Assembly: GCF_943193215.1 (NCBI RefSeq)
Contig: NZ_CALPDH010000005.1
Span: forward strand, 62,001-126,000
DNA length: 64,000 nucleotides
Source: Acetatifactor aquisgranensis
GTDB taxonomy: Bacteria > Bacillota > Clostridia > Lachnospirales > Lachnospiraceae
Direction: 5' to 3'
Both the position numbers and the translations under genes were made by a program. This document shows, piece by piece, positions 24,873-34,553 of this stretch. The stretch's first letter is position 1. Each line of letters begins with the position of its first letter. The notes beneath the pieces are model-generated. The model was not told where the DNA came from. It saw only the letters and a list, made by a program, of their open reading frames with translations, and searched no databases.

Positions 24873-25498
24873 CTACTCACTGCAGGCCAGTGATTCACGG
24901 ATGTAAGCATATGCCCGCTCATCATGGGCTTTCATCCGGTCGATCAGCCCGGCGAACAGCCGCCGGTTCTTAGATTGTGCCAGCCGGCGCGTCTGGGCCT
25001 CGCCCCGCTCCCAGCCGCCCAGGACGGGAATCATCTCTTTCCACAGGATTTCACAGATGCCCTCCAGTTCTCCTGCGGCGGCGTTCAGCTTAGGCGCCGT
25101 TTCGGGAGATTGCTCCGCCAGCCTGCGCAGATACTTCGCTGCGTGGAGGCGCCCGTCAGAGAGGCAGTCCATGGCGTCGCCGTGGCACATCATGCGCTCC
25201 ACCAGCAAGGGAAGGACGGCATCAGCCGAAAAATCCCGGTCGCGCAGCAGGGCGTCTTTCCAGGCGTCATAGGCAGATGTCCCCTTGGCATAGGTTCCGC
25301 ACATGCGCCCCTCCAGGGCTTGTGCCGCGTTCCGAAGCGCTTCTTTGGGGGTAAGGGGAGGAAGGACTTTCGTGCCGGTGGCAATCAGGGCGGTGGTCTC
25401 CGGGTTCTCCCACCAGTCTTCGGTGATGAAATATCCGTTCTTTATAAGTTCGCATAGACCAGATCAGGATATAATGGTTCATATGGTTTGCCGCTCAC
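24873..25498 (-). pseudogene. Frameshifted helical hypothetical protein
   Basis: The minus strand reads VSGKPYEPLYPDLVYANL, hits TAA at a TTATAA site (25442-25450), and continues one frame over as IKNGYFITEDWWENPETTALIATGT...EGRMCGTYAKGTSAYDAWKDALLRDRDF to the end at 24873. One missing base restores a single frame of about 200 codons. The first ATG after the break is at 25304 (143 aa). The helical second half with a TSAYDAW motif recalls the C-terminal part of BtrH-like/AraC-associated proteins, but I am not sure. AGGAGG overlaps the presumed GTG start, so the true start is unclear. Confidence 0.4.
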
Positions 25499-25786
25499 CT
25501 CCTGTTAAGTTTGTCTCTGACCCGTCGGTACCCAGGCATGGACTGATGCCGGACGGTGCAGACGCTGTCTTTGCTTCGAAGCAACTTAAGTATAACATAG
25601 CCTGGTGGCCAGGGCACAACGATTTTGAGGATTTTGCGCGGAGTATAAATTACAGGCCCGTTTTAGGTTTGCAATAAAAGGGATTTTGCATTATGATTAG
25701 GCTGTGAGGAAAAGGTAGTTTCCGAAAAGCCATAGGATAAACGGCTTGGAGATTCCAAGAGGATATTATATAATCAAGGAGGACAT
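25499..25786. other. Divergent intergenic region
   Basis: No gene. It separates the frameshifted minus-strand gene from the plus-strand effector-binding gene and should hold both promoters; I could not place unambiguous boxes. Confidence 0.3.
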
Positions 25787-26878
25787 ATGGAGAATTTACA
25801 GGACAGATTCTGCTGGTATGAGGCGGAGGAAAACGGCGGGGCCGGGAGCCCGGAGGAAAGGTATCAGCGCATCGTGGACTGGGCGGGGCAGGCAAGGGGG
25901 ACGAACCCGGACGCTTTCGACGCGGTGACGGTATGGCTTCTGGAGGGTGGCAGATGGGGCGGGGAAGAGCTGGCCCGCAACAGGACGATTTTCATGGAGG
26001 GAATCATCGGACGGTTTTCGCGGCAGTGCAGACAGCTGCGGGAGGAACTGACAGCCCTGATGCCATCGGGGCTGGTGAACATGGCCGTATTCGACACATT
26101 GGACAGGTTTGAGGAAGAGCTGGCGGGGGCGCCCCGGGCGGAGGAGCTGAAAGAAGTGGTGAGGGAAGTGTTCTCTGATTTTTCGTCCATAAAGAAACGT
26201 GAAACAAGAGAACTCTTCGCAGGGGGCATCACCGGCCACGAGGGGACGGATACGGTGGAGGTTTTCGGATACATCAATTACCTGAAAGACTGTGACGCCG
26301 GCGTGCAGTGGACCCTGTTCATGCCGGATGTGGTAAAACGGCAGCAGGATGGCTTCCGGATAGTGCGCTTCGAGTACAGGAAGCTTCCAGCCATGCGCTT
26401 TGTGGGGGTGGAGAAAGACTTTTCCCAGGATGCCACGGGCCTGGAGGAACTGCAGCGTGTCCTGGATGCCATTGAGAGGGAGGGGCATGGCAGCGAGCTC
26501 CTCTATGATGTGATACTGGTGCACCACTATGGCAGAGGCGTGGACGTGGAGCGCTGCCATGCGCTGTGGGGACGGTTCCTGGCGGCGGGCGCGCCTGTTC
26601 CCCAGGGGTACGCCTATGTGGATTTCGTCCCGGACAACGATGGGAAATTCGGCATGCCTTATCTGTCCCAGTTCGCTTTCGCGGAGTTCACCGGGGATAT
26701 GGATGCCATGCATGGACAGGAGGGCTTCGACTGCGATGCCATGTACGATGTGACCAGGAATACGATTCTGGCCCAAAATGTGATGATTCCCTATCCGTCG
26801 AAATACTGGACGGCGGAGGTCTGTCTGGATGGATTCCAGAAAGGGAGCACGGCTTATCTGTTCAGTGTTGAGAGATAG
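25787..26878 (+). CDS. GyrI/AraC-effector-binding-domain protein
   Basis: A 363-aa protein. Residues 1-185 are a helical region I do not recognise (no HTH seen). Residues 195-363 match the GyrI-like small-molecule-binding fold: YRKLPAMRFVGVEKDF, later HALWGRFLAAG, and the ending KYWTAEVCLDGFQKGSTAYLF. Such domains normally bind hydrophobic cations in transcription regulators; here the DNA-binding part is lacking, so it may be a sequestering or sensor protein. AAGGAGG lies close upstream. A relic of a related C-terminus exists at 35204-35272. Confidence 0.65.
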   Translation: MENLQDRFCWYEAEENGGAGSPEERYQRIVDWAGQARGTNPDAFDAVTVWLLEGGRWGGEELARNRTIFMEGIIGRFSRQCRQLREELTALMPSGLVNMAVFDTLDRFEEELAGAPRAEELKEVVREVFSDFSSIKKRETRELFAGGITGHEGTDTVEVFGYINYLKDCDAGVQWTLFMPDVVKRQQDGFRIVRFEYRKLPAMRFVGVEKDFSQDATGLEELQRVLDAIEREGHGSELLYDVILVHHYGRGVDVERCHALWGRFLAAGAPVPQGYAYVDFVPDNDGKFGMPYLSQFAFAEFTGDMDAMHGQEGFDCDAMYDVTRNTILAQNVMIPYPSKYWTAEVCLDGFQKGSTAYLFSVER

Positions 26879-26930
26879 AGAACCGGATTTTGTTTCATGA
26901 CAAGGGCAATCAGGAGGAAAGAAGACAAAA

Positions 26931-27665
26931 ATGATACAGGAAATGACATTCAGAAAAGAGAACGGAATGAAGATAAAGGGACGGCTGTACCTGCCGGACG
27001 AGAGGAGAGGGAAACTGCCCCTGGTCATCTTCAGCCATGGCTTCGGGGGCAATTTCCGGGAGCTGGAGCACCATGGGGCCGGTTTTGCGGAGGCCGGTAT
27101 CTGCTGCCTGTTCTTTGATTTCTGCGGAGGCGGCATGCAGAGCCAGAGCGACGGCACCATGGAGGAGATGACCGTGGAATCCGAGTGCGCGGATCTGGAG
27201 ACTGTCCTTGCGGGTGCAGGGAAGCTGGACCGGGCAGACCCGGAGCGAATCTTCCTCCAGGGCGAGAGCATGGGAGGGCTGGTTTCGGCGCTGGTGGCTG
27301 CCCGCCGTCCCCGGGACGTCAGAGCCCTGATTCTCTGGTATCCGGCTTTTTCCATTCTGGAGGATGCCGGGAGACGGTATATGGCCGGAGAGACCTGTGT
27401 GTTCGGCATTACCCTGGGGAAAGCTTTCGATGAACAGGCCAGGAAGATTGATGTGTATGGAAAGATAGCGGAGTATCGCGGGCCCGTATTGCTGATTCAC
27501 GGCACGGAGGATTCAGTTGTGCCCATCAGCTGTTCCGAAAAGGCGCTGTCCGCCTACAGGGAAGCCAGGCTGATCAGGATGCCCGGCGCGGGACACGGCT
27601 ATGAGGGAGCCGACAGCGCTGCCGCCAGAGAGCATTCCGTTGCCTTTATTCAGGAAACTATCTGA
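26931..27665 (+). CDS. Alpha/beta hydrolase (esterase type)
   Basis: A 244-aa cytoplasmic hydrolase. Oxyanion region SHGFGGNFRELEHH, nucleophile elbow FLQGESMGGLVSAL (Ser), acid in LLIHGTEDSVVPI (Asp) and a catalytic His in MPGAGHGYEG. This is the cinnamoyl-esterase/acyl-peptidase-like group common in gut Clostridia. CAGGAGG precedes the ATG. It follows the effector-binding gene by 52 nt and may be cotranscribed. Confidence 0.88.
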   Translation: MIQEMTFRKENGMKIKGRLYLPDERRGKLPLVIFSHGFGGNFRELEHHGAGFAEAGICCLFFDFCGGGMQSQSDGTMEEMTVESECADLETVLAGAGKLDRADPERIFLQGESMGGLVSALVAARRPRDVRALILWYPAFSILEDAGRRYMAGETCVFGITLGKAFDEQARKIDVYGKIAEYRGPVLLIHGTEDSVVPISCSEKALSAYREARLIRMPGAGHGYEGADSAAAREHSVAFIQETI

Positions 27666-27670
27666 AAAAT

Positions 27671-27697
27671 GTTATTTCGCTCTTGACAGTTCCCTAA
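27671..27697 (+). mobile_element. Remnant end of the palindromic miniature element
   Basis: GTTATTTCGCTCTTGACAGT followed by TCCCTAA resembles the right end of the element at 4085-4190 (AGTTATTTTCTGACAGTTCC, then TAA). Only this end is present. It lies exactly at the point where the downstream MerR-like frame loses its N-terminus. Confidence 0.4.
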
Positions 27698-28834
27698 CGT
27701 CATCCCCTACGCACCATAAGATTTTATGATGCCAAAGGCCTGCTGAAACCCGTTTCCTATTCGGAGGCGGGATACCGATATTACAACCAGGAATCCCTGG
27801 CCGTGCTCCAGCGCATCCTGACGCTGAAGTACCTGGGCTTTTCCCTCCGGAAGATTGAAGAAATCATGGCATCCCGGAGCATAGAACAGCAGCTCTCGGA
27901 GCAGAAAGAACTTCTGATACGAAAAAAACGGCATCTGGAAGAAATCATCTCCGCCATCGAGGTGATGGAAAACAGTCAGGAAAGCGACAAATACGGTTTC
28001 CTGATCCGGCTGCTGAACCTGCTCACAGAGGATGAGAAGATACAGGAGCAGTACAGGACCGCAGGCAATCTGGAGAAACGAATCCGCCTCCACGACTACA
28101 GTACCAGTTCCCAGGGATGGATGGAATGGGTGTACGAAAGACTCGCGCTCCGGGAGGGGGACAGGGTCCTGGAACTGGGATGCGGCACAGGACTGCTGTG
28201 GCAGGCGAACGCCCACAGGCTGCCGTCCGGACTGCGTCTGACGCTGACAGACCGCTCTTTTGGAATGCTGGAGAAAACCCGGGAAAACCTCTCGGCATGT
28301 CGGGAGATATTTGAGTCAAAAGGAATATGCACCGAATACCGAATCTGTGACGCGGACAGCCTGGCGCTGGAGAAAGGAAAATATGACTGCATCATCGCTA
28401 ACCATATGCTGTATCATGTGAAGCGCAGAAAGGACTGCCTGAGGGAAATCGCCCGGGGCCTGAAGCCCGCCGGAAATTTTTTCTGCTCCACTATAGGCCA
28501 CGGCCATATGCGGGAACTGCACGAGATCGTGGCAGCTTTCGATGCCCGGATTGAGATGCCTTTCCAGAGCATCACGAAGCCTTTCCGGCTGGAGAACGCC
28601 GTGCCACAGCTACAGGCTTTCTTTCCCCGGGTAGAGCGGATGGACCAGGACAATGACCTGATCGTAGACGACATAGAAGCAATCTATGACTATGTCGCCT
28701 CCTATCCCGGCAATGCCGCCTGTATCCTGGAGCAGAGAGGGGAAGAATTCCGCAGGCAGCTCAGGGAACGGATGGACAGAGAGGGAGCGATTTTTATCCA
28801 CAAGTCCGCAGGGATGTTCCGATGCCACATATGA
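27698..28834 (+). CDS. MerR-type regulator fused to SAM methyltransferase, N-terminus lost
   Basis: The open frame from 27698 reads ...RTIRFYDAKGLLKPVSYSEAGYRYYNQESLAVLQRILTLKYLGFSLRKIEEIM, a MerR DNA-binding domain without its first ~15 residues, then a coiled coil and (residues 130-300) a class I methyltransferase with motif I VLELGCGTGLLW and motif II-IV IIANHMLYHV. A TAA precedes the frame and there is no ATG or ribosome binding site there. The first GTG with a plausible role is at 27803 (343 aa). The gene was probably inactivated at its 5' end, perhaps by the element relic next to it; the methyltransferase part is intact. Confidence 0.7.
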   Translation, partial: RHPLRTIRFYDAKGLLKPVSYSEAGYRYYNQESLAVLQRILTLKYLGFSLRKIEEIMASRSIEQQLSEQKELLIRKKRHLEEIISAIEVMENSQESDKYGFLIRLLNLLTEDEKIQEQYRTAGNLEKRIRLHDYSTSSQGWMEWVYERLALREGDRVLELGCGTGLLWQANAHRLPSGLRLTLTDRSFGMLEKTRENLSACREIFESKGICTEYRICDADSLALEKGKYDCIIANHMLYHVKRRKDCLREIARGLKPAGNFFCSTIGHGHMRELHEIVAAFDARIEMPFQSITKPFRLENAVPQLQAFFPRVERMDQDNDLIVDDIEAIYDYVASYPGNAACILEQRGEEFRRQLRERMDREGAIFIHKSAGMFRCHI

Positions 28835-28889
28835 GACCTTAAGACTATCGCAGCAGGAAACAGACATAGGTTTCCTGCTGCAGTATAAA

Positions 28890-29122
28890 TTCTATGACAT
28901 TTGATACACAAATCCTCCAGCGGCAGGCCATCTTCGGGAAGCGTCAGCGTCCCTGACTTGACCGCGAGTCCTCCAATCAGGATTACCCTGTGGAACAGCA
29001 GCATCTCTGTGACCACCGGCTCGATAATTTTCCCCACGCTTTCCGAGGCATGAACCGGCCGGGTACTCCGCATCTTCTTTGTGGGACACCCGCGAGAGCG
29101 CATAGGCGAAGATGGCTTTCAC
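28890..29122 (-). pseudogene. Relic with a sigma-70 region-2-like start
   Basis: On the minus strand KAIFAYALSRVSHKEDAE resembles the beginning of ECF sigma region 2, then the similarity stops (EYPAGSC...). A second minus frame (EPVVTEMLLFHRVILIGGLAVKSGTLTLPEDGLPLEDL) is open beside it but not recognised. No ribosome binding site. Taken as decayed sequence in an otherwise empty 457-bp gap. Confidence 0.3.
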
Positions 29123-29205
29123 TTATATAGTACCGGATTCAGGGCAATGGTTAACGGCGAATTGAAAGCTTTTCATTTTGCAGGGCCTGCACACTGTAAT
29201 TATCC

Positions 29206-29234
29206 TTGACAGAGGGATTGTTCGGTAGCATACT
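29206..29234 (+). promoter_or_regulatory. Promoter of the GH31-GH3 operon
   Basis: TTGACA (29206-29211), 17 nt, CATACT (29229-29234). It points into the glycosidase operon, whose first ATG is 57 nt downstream. Confidence 0.6.
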
Positions 29235-29290
29235 TTTTATTAAGAGAAAAAATTTTTACCAGAGAAAGAAAAAGACGGAGGAGGGATCGC

Positions 29291-31633
29291 ATGAAATTTC
29301 AGAACGGATGCTGGCTGCTGAGAGAGGGCTTCGCAAGTTTTTCGCCCCAGCAGGTATATGACAGCAAAGTCAAAGAAGATGAGGTGGTGCTGTGCGCGCC
29401 CACAGCCGTGGTGAACGGCCGCGGCAATACCATAGACGGCGTCAACCTGACCATTCGGGTGACCACGCCCATGCCGGAGGTGATTCGGGTACAGACCTGG
29501 CACCACAAGGGCAGAGCGAAGAGAGAGCCGGAATTTGAACTGGCAGTTGCCCGGGGAAAGCATCTGTCCGTGGAGGAGACGGAAGAGACCATTACCATAA
29601 AAAGCGGCAGTTTAGGCCTGATCATCGGCAGGAAGAGCTGGTTCATGCGCTACGAGCGGGACGGGGAGCTTCTGACCAGGAGCGCGCCCAGAGACCTGGC
29701 CTATATCAAGGAAGACTGGAAAGGGATGGCCTATGACAAAGGGGACGGCGCCTATATGCGCCAGCAGCTGGGCTTGTCCGTGGGCGAGAGGATATACGGC
29801 CTGGGCGAGCGCTTCGGGGCCTTTGTGAAGAACGGCCAGTCCGTGTCCGTCTGAAACGAGGACGGCGGCACCAGCACGGAGCAGTCCTACAAGAACATTC
29901 CGTTCTACCTGTCCAACAGAGGGTACGGCGTGTTCGTGAACCACCCTGAGCGGGTGGACTTTGAAGTGGGCACGGAACAGGTAAATAAAGTGGCCTTTTC
30001 CGTGGAGGGAGAGTGCCTGGACTATTATCTTTTCAGCGGTTCTGACATGAAGCAGGTGCTGGAGCGCTACACGGATCTGACGGGAAAGCCCGGACTGCCC
30101 GCGCCCTGGACGTTCGGACTGTGGCTGTCCACCTCCTTTACCACGGATTACGACGAAGCCACTGTCATGAGCTTTATCGACGGGATGCTATCGCGGGGGA
30201 TACCGCTGTCGGTGTTCCACTTCGACTGCTGCTGGATGAAAGAATTCCACTGGACGGACTTCATCTGGGACGAAGCCGTATTCCCGGATCCGGAGGGGAT
30301 GCTGCGCAGGATTAAGGAAAAAGGAATCCGGGTCTGCGTCTGGATCAATTCCTATATCGGTCAGGAGTCCGCCCTGTTCGATGAGGGAGTGGAGAAAGGA
30401 TATTTCCTGAAACGGCGGGACGGAGATGTCTGGCAGTGGGACATGTGGCAGTCGGGCATGGCCATCGTTGATTTCACCAATCCGGAAGCCACAGCCTGGT
30501 ATCAGCGGGGATTGGAGAAGCTGCTGGAGATGGGCGTGGACTGCTTCAAGACGGATTTCGGCGAGCGGATTCCCACGGACGTGGTATACCACAACGGCGC
30601 GGATCCGGTGAAGATGCACAATTTCTACACCTATCTCTATAATAAGGCGGTATATGAAGTGTTGGAGCGCAAGAGGGGCAAAGAGGAGGCAGTCCTGTTC
30701 GCCCGCTCCGCCACCGCGGGAGGACAGAAATTCCCGGTGCACTGGGGCGGGGACTGCTGGTCCGATTATGAGTCCATGGAACAGAGCCTCCGGGGCGGCC
30801 TGTCCCTGACCTCTTCGGGCTTCGGCTTCTGGAGCCATGACATCGGCGGCTTCGAGAGCAAGTCCACGCCGGATGTGTACAAGCGCTGGTGCGCCTTTGG
30901 GCTGCTCTCCACCCATTCCAGGCTCCACGGTTCCTCTTCTTACCGGGTGCCCTGGCTTTACGACGAGGAGAGCGTGGACGTGGTGCGTTTCTTCACCCGC
31001 CTGAAAGCTTCCCTGATGCCCTACCTGTATCGGAACGCCATTGAGACTTCCCGGACAGGGGTGCCCATGATGCGGAGCATGGCGCTGGAATTTCCGGAGG
31101 ACAGGAACTGCGATTACCTGGCCACCCAGTACATGCTGGGGGATTCCCTGCTGGTAGCCCCCGTCTTCAATGAAGAGGGAATGGCGGAGTACTACCTGCC
31201 GGAAGGCACATGGACCAATTTCCTCACAGGAGAGACGCGCCGGGGCGGCAGATGGTACCGGGAGAAGCATGGATACTTGAGCATACCGCTTTATGCGAAG
31301 GAAAGCAGCGTGGTAGCCGTGGGAGCCTGCCATGACGGTCCGGAATATGACTACGCCAAAGACGTCAATTTCAGGGTATATGCCCCCGGGGACGGAGAAG
31401 AAGCCGGGACTGTAGTCTATAATGGGAAATGCGAGCAGGATACGCTGATTCAGGTGGAGCGCAGGGGAGATGCCTACAGGATAGACATGACCGGAGACAA
31501 GCCCTGCAAGGTGGAACTTGTGAATGCGGGAGCCGTTGCGGAGGTCAGCGGAGCGGCATGCGAAATCAGGGGAAACGATATCGTGCTTTCCTTTGAAAAA
31601 GGCGGATCGGCAGCGGTCGTACTGAAAAAATAA
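29291..31633 (+). pseudogene. GH31 alpha-xylosidase (YicI type) with an in-frame TGA
   Basis: A single frame of 781 codons interrupted only by TGA at codon 188 (29852-29854). Reading across it gives GQSVSV-stop-NEDGGTSTEQSYKNIPFYLSN, where Trp (TGG) would fit well, so a TGG-to-TGA change is likely. The rest is a complete GH31 enzyme: WQWDMWQSGM, nucleophile D422 in FKTDFGER, and SHDIGGFE in the later active-site region. The family releases xylose from xyloglucan-type alpha-xylosides. The second half (from GTG 29930) has the whole catalytic domain but lacks the N-terminal sandwich that frames the active site. AAGACGGAGGAGGG precedes the first ATG. Confidence 0.85.
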
Positions 31634-31664
31634 ACATATTCCTTATAAAAAAGAGGAGGTAAGG

Positions 31665-34508
31665 ATGGAAAACAAAATTTTTGACATAAAATCATACGCG
31701 AAGACGGCCAGAGCCGTGGTGGCGGAGGGAATCGTCATGCTGCGCAATGAGGGAGCGGTACTGCCTTTGAGAGAGGACGAGAAAATCGCTCTCTTCGGCA
31801 GAGGCCTGTATAACTATTATAAGAGCGGCACAGGCTCCGGGGGCATGGTCAATACAAGCTATGTGACGGGCATCAGAGAGGCGCTGGAAGAGAGCGGTTT
31901 TGTGCTGAATGGGAAACTGAAAGCAGTATACGAGGACTGGTTGAAAGACAATCCTTTCGATGCCGGGGCAGGCTGGGCCGGGGAGCCCTGGTTTCAGAAA
32001 GAGATGCCCCTGACGGAAGAGCTGGTTCGCAGCGCCAGGGAAGAATCTGACACAGCTGTCATCGTCATCGCCAGGACGGCCGGGGAGGATCAGGACAACA
32101 AGGCGGAGGCGGGCAGCTACTTGCTGACCGAGGATGAGGAAGAGATGCTCCGGCTGGTGTGCGGTGCCTTTGAGCGCACGGTGGTGCTGCTGAATGTGGG
32201 GAATATCATCGATATGAAGTGGGTGGAAACGTACCGGCCATCCGCTGTGCTGTACGTATGGCAGGGCGGCCAGGAAGGCGGGAACGGTGTGCTGGACGTG
32301 CTTTCCGGGAAAGCATCTCCCTCCGGCAAGCTGACGGATACCATCGCCAGGGACATTGCTGATTATCCCTCCACCCGCAACCATGGAGGCGAGAAGCGGA
32401 ATCTCTATCAGGAAGATATCTATGTAGGATATCGGTACTTTGAGACTTTTGCAAAAGACAGGGTTCTTTATCCTTTCGGCTTCGGGCTTTCCTATACCAC
32501 ATTTGCCGTGGAGGCAGAGCTGGAAGATGCCGAAGAGGAGGCAAAAGGCGGAAAGGCGGCACAGGGGCTGACGATTCGGGCAAAGGTGACGAATACAGGA
32601 AACGTTTCCGGAAAAGAAGTGGTGCAGGTCTACTGCCAGGCTCCCCAGGGAGCGCTGGGAAAGCCTGCCCGCAGCCTGTGCGGTTTCGCCAAGACGAAAG
32701 AGCTTGCCCCGGGCGAGGCACAGGAGCTGGAGATTTCGGTTCCTGCGGGCGCAATCGCCTCCTATGATGACAGCGGCGCCGCAGGCCATAAGTCCTGTTG
32801 GGTACTGGAAGCAGGCGTATATGTCTTCTATGTGGGAACGGATGTGAGAAGTGCGTCTCCTGCAGGCAACATGGGGATAGAAGAAGCGATTGTAGCAGAA
32901 GAACTGGAGGAGGCCTGCGCACCGGTGACGGCTTTCGACAGGATGAAGCCCCGGGCTGGTGAGGATGACGGATTCCGGATAAGCTTCGAGCCCGTTCCCG
33001 TGCGCACGATAAATCCGGGAGAGCGGCGTCTGGAGAGACTGGCAGGTTTTACCTGTACAGGAGATTTGGGCTACAAATTGTCTGATGTGGAGTCCGGAAG
33101 AGTATCCATGGAAGATTTCCTTGCCCAGCTGACAGATGAAGATTTGTGCTGCATCGTCAGAGGAGAGGGCATGTGCTCCCCCAAGGTGACGCCCGGCACG
33201 GCGGGAGCTTTCGGCGGCGTCACGGAGAGATTACAGGAATTCGGCATCCCTATAGCCTGCTGCGCGGACGGTCCCAGCGGCATCCGGATGGACTGCGGCA
33301 GCATTGCGTTCGCCATGCCCAACGGCGCCTGCCTTGGCTCGACATTTAATGAAGAACTGTCGGAAGAACTGTTCGAGTGGGAGGGTCTGGAGCTGCGCAA
33401 GAACAAGATAGACACCCTGCTTGGCCCCGGCATCAACATCCACAGGAATCCCCTGAACGGCCGTAATTTCGAGTATTTCAGCGAGGATCCCCTGGTGACG
33501 GGAAAAATGGCCGCGGCACAGCTGCGGGCCATGGGGCGGTATGATGTCACAGGCACAATCAAGCACTTCGCCTGCAACAGCCAGGAATTCTGCCGCAACA
33601 CCGTAGAGGCTGTGGTCTCTGAGCGGGCGCTGCGGGAACTGTACCTGAAAGGCTTTGAAATCGCGGTGAAAGAGGGCGGCGCGTACTCCGTCATGACCTC
33701 CTACAATCCCATCAACGGCTACTGGTCCGCCAGCAATTACGACATGCTCACCACTATCCTGCGGGAAGAGTGGAATTATGACGGTATTGTCATGACAGAC
33801 TGGTGGGCAAGGGGCAATGACGAGAGCCAGCCCGGGAGCGTGAACAACATGGCGGCCATGGTCCGGGCCCAGAACGACCTGTTCATGGTGACCGCCAACG
33901 CAGGCGAGAATTCCCAGAACGACAATTCCATGGAAAGCCTGGAAAAGGGGACTGTCACAAGAGCCGAATACCTGCGCAGCGCGGCGAACATCTGCCGTTT
34001 CCTGCTGCGGACGCCCGCTTATCAGCGGATGCTTGGCAGAGAGAGCGAACTGGACAGGCAGCTGGCCGCTGTCGCAGCCCGGGAGATGGAATCCTTCGGG
34101 GAGCTGATAAGGGCTTCGGTGGAAGAAGAGACCTGCAATCTTCCCGCAGAGCGGATTCGGACAGGAAAGGGAAGCAGCGTGACCTTTGAACTGAATATCA
34201 GGGAGCGCGGCGTCTATCGGCTGGAGCTGGTATGCAGAGTGGCTGGCCAGGGCAGCCTGGCGCAGATTCCCCTGACATTGTCTCAGGACAAGCAGATTGT
34301 GAAGACCATTTCCCTTACAGGGGATGATAAGGAGTGGAGGACAGAGGAAGTACGGCTGAATCCCTCTTTCCATAACACTACTTTCCTGAAATTCTTCTTC
34401 GGTCAGGGCGGCATGGAGATCCAGGAGGCCAGGCTCGTACTGGCGGAGTCCATGGAAGCGCAGTTTAGGGCCGTGAAAGAGACACAGGAAGAGGCACAGG
34501 AGAATTAA
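31665..34508 (+). CDS. GH3 beta-glucosidase, circularly permuted
   Basis: A 947-aa glycosidase whose usual GH3 order is inverted: the (alpha/beta)6 C-domain comes first (AVVAEGIVMLRNEGAVLPL), then a fibronectin-III-like domain (about 290-370), then the (beta/alpha)8 N-domain (about 455-760) with nucleophile D712 in GIVMTDWWA and GRNFEYFSEDP substrate-binding segment. A C-terminal jelly-roll-like region (830-935) follows. Permuted GH3 enzymes of about this length are known from Ruminococcus albus and relatives. No signal peptide, so it acts on imported oligosaccharides. It is 31 nt after the GH31 gene with AGAGGAGG. Confidence 0.93.
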   Translation: MENKIFDIKSYAKTARAVVAEGIVMLRNEGAVLPLREDEKIALFGRGLYNYYKSGTGSGGMVNTSYVTGIREALEESGFVLNGKLKAVYEDWLKDNPFDAGAGWAGEPWFQKEMPLTEELVRSAREESDTAVIVIARTAGEDQDNKAEAGSYLLTEDEEEMLRLVCGAFERTVVLLNVGNIIDMKWVETYRPSAVLYVWQGGQEGGNGVLDVLSGKASPSGKLTDTIARDIADYPSTRNHGGEKRNLYQEDIYVGYRYFETFAKDRVLYPFGFGLSYTTFAVEAELEDAEEEAKGGKAAQGLTIRAKVTNTGNVSGKEVVQVYCQAPQGALGKPARSLCGFAKTKELAPGEAQELEISVPAGAIASYDDSGAAGHKSCWVLEAGVYVFYVGTDVRSASPAGNMGIEEAIVAEELEEACAPVTAFDRMKPRAGEDDGFRISFEPVPVRTINPGERRLERLAGFTCTGDLGYKLSDVESGRVSMEDFLAQLTDEDLCCIVRGEGMCSPKVTPGTAGAFGGVTERLQEFGIPIACCADGPSGIRMDCGSIAFAMPNGACLGSTFNEELSEELFEWEGLELRKNKIDTLLGPGINIHRNPLNGRNFEYFSEDPLVTGKMAAAQLRAMGRYDVTGTIKHFACNSQEFCRNTVEAVVSERALRELYLKGFEIAVKEGGAYSVMTSYNPINGYWSASNYDMLTTILREEWNYDGIVMTDWWARGNDESQPGSVNNMAAMVRAQNDLFMVTANAGENSQNDNSMESLEKGTVTRAEYLRSAANICRFLLRTPAYQRMLGRESELDRQLAAVAAREMESFGELIRASVEEETCNLPAERIRTGKGSSVTFELNIRERGVYRLELVCRVAGQGSLAQIPLTLSQDKQIVKTISLTGDDKEWRTEEVRLNPSFHNTTFLKFFFGQGGMEIQEARLVLAESMEAQFRAVKETQEEAQEN

Positions 34509-34553
34509 GGATACTGTTCTGTAAAATACTATAGAAAGATACGGGGTATCGTC

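Noticed and set aside
29852..29854. Selenocysteine at the TGA of the GH31 gene
   Set aside because: The context calls for Trp, not a redox Cys/Sec, and no SECIS-like hairpin is evident just after the codon.
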